NCBI GenBank assembly: GCA_024405015.1
Contig: JAKSPE010000009.1
Span: forward strand, 1 to 64,000
Reading direction: 5' to 3'
Length of the DNA stretch: 64,000 nt
Origin: Sphaerochaetaceae bacterium
Lineage (GTDB): Bacteria > Spirochaetota > Spirochaetia > Sphaerochaetales > Sphaerochaetaceae
A program made the translations under genes and the position numbers. The notes beneath the pieces were generated by a model. It was not told where the DNA came from. It saw nothing but the letters and a program-made list of their open reading frames with translations, and did not search any database. Within the stretch, counting starts at the first letter, position 1, and every line of letters starts with the position of its first letter. Shown one piece after another: positions 60,561 through 64,000 of this stretch.

Positions 60561-61973
60561 ATGCAGGAACTCTATTCAGCAAGCCAGTCCAAGAGCATGG
60601 ATGAAACCAGCCAAAACAAATTCTCCATCCTGGGAGCAACTCTCATGGAGGATGCCTCTTTTTCCACATATCTTCGCATCCGCGATGACATCACTTCTGC
60701 ATCCCTTGCAGTGTTTGTTGCAGGTGGCGGAAACAATGGCGGAGATGCCCTGGCCATCGCAAGACTTGCTTATCTGGACGGAAGACGCAACATCGCAGTC
60801 ATGCTTGCCGATGCAGGCAAGGAGACAGATCTTCGGAAAGCCCAGCGCCTAGCCTGCCAGAGTATCGGCGTTCGTTTCACAGACGCACTGGATGGTGCGG
60901 ACCTGATTATTGACGGTCTTTTCGGAATCGGCCTCAAGGGCTGTCCAAGAGAGCCATCCAAAAGTCTCATTGAAGAGATCAACAGCAGCAAGGCCAAGGT
61001 CATCGCCCTGGATGTCCCATCGGGAATCGCAGAAGAGGTTCCATTCGCAAACGGAGTGAAGGCCTATCGTACCATCTGCATGGGAGAGCTCAAATCCGCT
61101 CTCTTTATCCCAGAAAACAGAGACCATGCCGGAACTATCGAGACAACGTTCCCGTTCTTTCCAGAGGGAGCAAAACCAAATGCTCATGCATACCTGTTAA
61201 ATGACCAGGACCTGTGCGTCCCTACCCTCAAGGCAAGCGATTACAAGAAAACCCGCAAAAGCGTGGCAATCATCGGTGGAAGCGGACGCTTTACCGGAGC
61301 TGTGATTCTTGCGGCAAAAGCGGCATTCCATGCAGGAGCAGGTCTTGTGACGATCTTCACCGAGCAAAACCTCGTTTCTCTCATTGCCAAGGCAATCCCA
61401 TCGGCCATGGTCACCACTTATGAAGAGGCTACGGACCTTTCGGCTTTTGATGCAGTACTTTGTGGACCTGGTATGGGCAAAAAACACGATGATGCACTGA
61501 AAATGGCACTGGAGCAGGCAAAACGACTTGTCATCGATGCCGATGGCATCAGAGCCTTGGCTCGTCTTGGCAGCAGCACAAAGGGCAACTGCATCCTGAC
61601 ACCACATTTGGGGGAGTATGCGGATTTGGTCAACGCATTTGCCAAAAACGCAAAACCTGAGACTCCATTTGCTTGGGAAGAGACCCTTTCAGAAGTTCAG
61701 AAAGCCACACAGGCAACCCTTGTCGTCAAGGCAAACACCGTAACCATAAAGGATTCCGAGACCTTATGCTTTGTGGATGGACAGAACCCTTCCTTGGGCG
61801 TTGCAGGCTCTGGCGATGTACTTGCCGGCATGACACTAGCCCTGTTTGCAAAAGATGGAAAAAGAGCTGCCCATAACGCTGCACTTCTGCACCAGAAAGC
61901 AGGCCGTCTTGCTCACGAGAAGCTTGGCTTCTACTCGTCAGACGACCTGATCCGTTTTATAGGAAAAGCCTGA
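60561..61973 (+). CDS. nnr: Bifunctional NAD(P)HX epimerase/dehydratase
   Basis: About 470 residues. The N-terminal epimerase domain has GGGNNGGDALAIAR and the Asp in DGLFGIGL; the C-terminal ribokinase-like dehydratase has GGSGRFTGA, LTPHLGEYADL, KANTVTIKD and the catalytic GSGDVLAG. Together they repair hydrated NAD(P)H, the dehydratase using ADP. The start at 60561 (ATG) or TTG 60543 is unclear since no ribosome site is seen. Convergent with the SGNH hydrolase. Confidence 0.93.
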   Translation: MQELYSASQSKSMDETSQNKFSILGATLMEDASFSTYLRIRDDITSASLAVFVAGGGNNGGDALAIARLAYLDGRRNIAVMLADAGKETDLRKAQRLACQSIGVRFTDALDGADLIIDGLFGIGLKGCPREPSKSLIEEINSSKAKVIALDVPSGIAEEVPFANGVKAYRTICMGELKSALFIPENRDHAGTIETTFPFFPEGAKPNAHAYLLNDQDLCVPTLKASDYKKTRKSVAIIGGSGRFTGAVILAAKAAFHAGAGLVTIFTEQNLVSLIAKAIPSAMVTTYEEATDLSAFDAVLCGPGMGKKHDDALKMALEQAKRLVIDADGIRALARLGSSTKGNCILTPHLGEYADLVNAFAKNAKPETPFAWEETLSEVQKATQATLVVKANTVTIKDSETLCFVDGQNPSLGVAGSGDVLAGMTLALFAKDGKRAAHNAALLHQKAGRLAHEKLGFYSSDDLIRFIGKA

Positions 61974-61979
61974 CAACTA

Positions 61980-62621
61980 TCAAGCAAGAATTGTTTTTAC
62001 CTTCTCACACAAAGCCTTTGCCAATGCAGCATGGCTGTCTTTGTCCATGTGAAGCTCATCGGCACCAGGACATGCCACGGTCGCAGCGTCAAAGAATTCG
62101 CATGCGTTTCGCTGGGCTACAATCTGAAACAGTTTGGAAAGCTCGCGACTCTTTTGTGGTGCACTCTCATCCAAGGTCCAATACACACTTTCTGCGATTT
62201 TATCGCCAATGAGAATCGGTGATACTACAAGAATCTCCGGCACAGCCTTTGCGGTATCTGTGCAGTAGTTTTTCATCTTGTGAATCAGAACCTCCAGAAA
62301 ACTGGCGATGGTCTTAGGAGTTGCACTGTAATGGGACTGGATATCATTGGTTCCCAGCATGACAATCACAAGATCAACAGGACTATGGGTTCCAAGAATC
62401 GGGACAACCGCATCAAAGCCACATCGATACGGATCGCGAGCATCGTGAAAACCGATGGTTCTGCCATTGTAGCCTTCCTCGATCACGTAATACTCTGGCC
62501 CCAGAAGTTTCTGCAGCACACCAGTCCAACGGACATCTCTAGGCCATCTAGGCATCCCATCATCGAGATTCGGATTGGCACCATAGGTATTGGAATCGCC
62601 GAAACAGAGAACAGTCTTCAT
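61980..62621 (-). CDS. SGNH/GDSL hydrolase, arylesterase-like
   Basis: A 213-residue esterase. Block I FGDSNTYG contains the nucleophile Ser, a Gly follows, block III is MLGTNDIQ with the oxyanion Asn, and block V is DELHMDKDSH with Asp and His. There is no signal peptide, so it is cytoplasmic. It hydrolyses small esters, for example acetyl groups on sugars. The start at 62621 follows AAAGGAG. The final Asp-x2-His motif reads DKDSH. Confidence 0.88.
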   Translation of the reverse strand: MKTVLCFGDSNTYGANPNLDDGMPRWPRDVRWTGVLQKLLGPEYYVIEEGYNGRTIGFHDARDPYRCGFDAVVPILGTHSPVDLVIVMLGTNDIQSHYSATPKTIASFLEVLIHKMKNYCTDTAKAVPEILVVSPILIGDKIAESVYWTLDESAPQKSRELSKLFQIVAQRNACEFFDAATVACPGADELHMDKDSHAALAKALCEKVKTILA

Positions 62622-62707
62622 AATCACTCCTTTACAACAGGATTCTACCACCATTTGTAGGCCATGCCATAGCATTTGTCTTTTTTGTGTCTTTTTTGGC
62701 ATGCACA

Positions 62708-62736
62708 TTGAACTTTGTCCATTTTATACCTATATT
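62708..62736 (+). promoter_or_regulatory. Promoter of the ABC exporter gene
   Basis: TTGAAC (62708-62713), 17 bases, TATATT (62731-62736). A 7-base hairpin ATGAAAC/GTTTCAT (62741-62759) follows in the leader. Confidence 0.5.
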
Positions 62737-62820
62737 TGCGATGAAACCCCTTGTTTCATATATTTTACAGACCCGGAAATGAAGAGACACAGAACCAAAT
62801 TGTCCGGGATAAGGTGAATT

Positions 62821-64000
62821 ATGCTAAAGATACTTCTTAAACAGATAGGAGAATACAAGAGAAGCACCATTCTCACTCCTATCCTGACAGCCTGTGAGGT
62901 ATTCCTGGAGATTCTGATTCCATTTGTCATGGCATCCATCATCGACAAGGGAATCCAGACAGGAAACATCGCAAACATCTTCCTGTATGGCGGCATCATG
63001 ATTGTGCTTGCATTCCTGTCCCTCTACTTCGGAATCAAGGCCGGAAAAATCGCTGCTGATGCATCCACAGGTTTTGCATGCAACCTCAGAGACAGCATCT
63101 TTGAGAACATCCAGACATTCTCATTCTCAAACATCGACAAGTTCAGCACTGCAGGTCTTGTCACAAGAATGACAACCGATGTCACAAATCTTCAGAATGC
63201 TTTCCAGATGACGTTGCGCATCACCGTAAGAGCCCCGCTGATGCTGATTCTGAGCATCGTCATGTGCTTCATGATCAACGTAAAGCTCAGTCTGGTCTTC
63301 CTGGCAGCCCTTGGCATCCTTGCCATTGGAATCGCATTCATCATCTCCCACGCCATGCCGGTCTTCAAGGAGATGTTCTACAAGTACGATGACTTCAACG
63401 CAAGCGTACAGGAGAACGTCACATCCATTCGCGTCGTCAAGGCATTCGTCCGTGAGGACTTTGAGAACAAGAAGTTCGGCAAAGCAGCCTACATGCTCTA
63501 CTCCCTTTCCACAAAAGCCGAGAAGATCATCGCCTACAACAACCCACTGATGATGTCTGTCATCTACACCAGCATGCTGCTTCTGTCATGGCTCGGCGCA
63601 AACTTCATCGTCGGCGGAACCATGACTACAGGTAACCTCACTTCCATGTTCAGCTATGTCATGCAGATGTTCATGTCACTGATGATGGTCTCCATGATCT
63701 TCGTCATGCTCACCATGAGCATGGCAAGTGCGAAAAGAATCTGCGAGGTTCTCACAGAGAAACCGGATCTCGCAAATCCAGAGAAGCCGATCGATACAGT
63801 TGCAGACGGCAGCATCGATTTCAACAACGTGAGTTTCTCCTACAAGAAGGGTACCGGCGAGAACACACTGTCCGACATCAACCTTCACATCAAATCCGGT
63901 GAAACGATCGGTGTCATCGGCGGAACAGGAAGCGGCAAGTCAACCTTCGTGAGCCTCATCTCACGACTTTATGATGTCACAGAAGGTTCCGTCTTCGTGG
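62821..64000 (+). CDS. ABC exporter half-transporter, cut by window edge
   Basis: The visible 393 codons give a type-IV ABC exporter subunit: about six helices in the first 300 residues, then the nucleotide-binding domain with Walker A GGTGSGKST near residue 363. The signature and Walker B lie beyond the window. This architecture (lipid, drug or peptide export) usually works as a heterodimer with a second gene downstream. Start after AAGGTG; no stop is reached before 64000. Confidence 0.88.
   Translation, partial: MLKILLKQIGEYKRSTILTPILTACEVFLEILIPFVMASIIDKGIQTGNIANIFLYGGIMIVLAFLSLYFGIKAGKIAADASTGFACNLRDSIFENIQTFSFSNIDKFSTAGLVTRMTTDVTNLQNAFQMTLRITVRAPLMLILSIVMCFMINVKLSLVFLAALGILAIGIAFIISHAMPVFKEMFYKYDDFNASVQENVTSIRVVKAFVREDFENKKFGKAAYMLYSLSTKAEKIIAYNNPLMMSVIYTSMLLLSWLGANFIVGGTMTTGNLTSMFSYVMQMFMSLMMVSMIFVMLTMSMASAKRICEVLTEKPDLANPEKPIDTVADGSIDFNNVSFSYKKGTGENTLSDINLHIKSGETIGVIGGTGSGKSTFVSLISRLYDVTEGSVFV

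Overview
The window looks like chromosome of a Gram-negative, gut-type anaerobe, most likely a spirochaete of the Sphaerochaeta/Treponema kind. The evidence is moderate and indirect: many Sec and lipobox signals, a chaperone-usher pair, a stand-alone 5S rRNA gene with no 16S/23S beside it, an anaerobic purine-degradation cluster and a membrane pyrophosphatase. No taxonomic marker protein is present to settle it. Genes are densely packed, with frequent ATGA overlaps, clear AGGAG ribosome sites and strong hairpin terminators.

Region 1 (1-13.2 kb) is the most unusual locus. A LacI-family regulator, a PfkB sugar kinase, a HAD phosphatase and an AfuABC/FbpABC-type ABC importer (fused permease, ATPase, binding protein, plus a small membrane protein and a lipoprotein) run leftward. 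Rightward from the shared control region run four more HAD phosphatases and a phosphoglycerate-mutase-like enzyme whose sequence is circularly permuted. Near-identical GCAAACGTTTNC operators sit just downstream of three promoters here and twice upstream of hppA at 57.6 kb. I infer an inducible system that imports and remodels a phosphorylated, or to-be-phosphorylated, carbon compound.

Region 2 (13.2-27.2 kb) holds two tandem CNNM/CorC-like CBS membrane proteins, a chaperone-usher pair whose usher has an N-terminal membrane anchor and a TonB-like Pro-Glu linker, a GPH-type symporter, and a leftward operon of panE-like reductase, small membrane protein, caspase-like lipoprotein and secreted beta-rich protein. 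A TatD-like hydrolase and another lipoprotein follow.

Region 3 (27.2-45.2 kb) is a purine/urate catabolic cluster: ygfK, ssnA, xdhA, xdhC, xdhB, ygfM and xdhD, then ygeY and ygeW, all leftward. Two fold-type-II PLP enzymes run divergently where ygeX might be expected. A TGCAACA direct repeat marks two of its promoters.

Region 4 (45.2-64 kb) carries a solitary 5S rRNA gene, a TetR-regulated oxidoreductase/MFS/SDR/GntP-like operon, tRNA-Leu(TAA) with a duplicated 3' end, an M42 peptidase, a pilin-like secreted protein flanked by structured non-coding DNA, hppA, an MFS protein, a YbaK-like protein, hydrolases, the bifunctional NAD(P)HX repair enzyme, and the start of an ABC exporter cut by the window edge.
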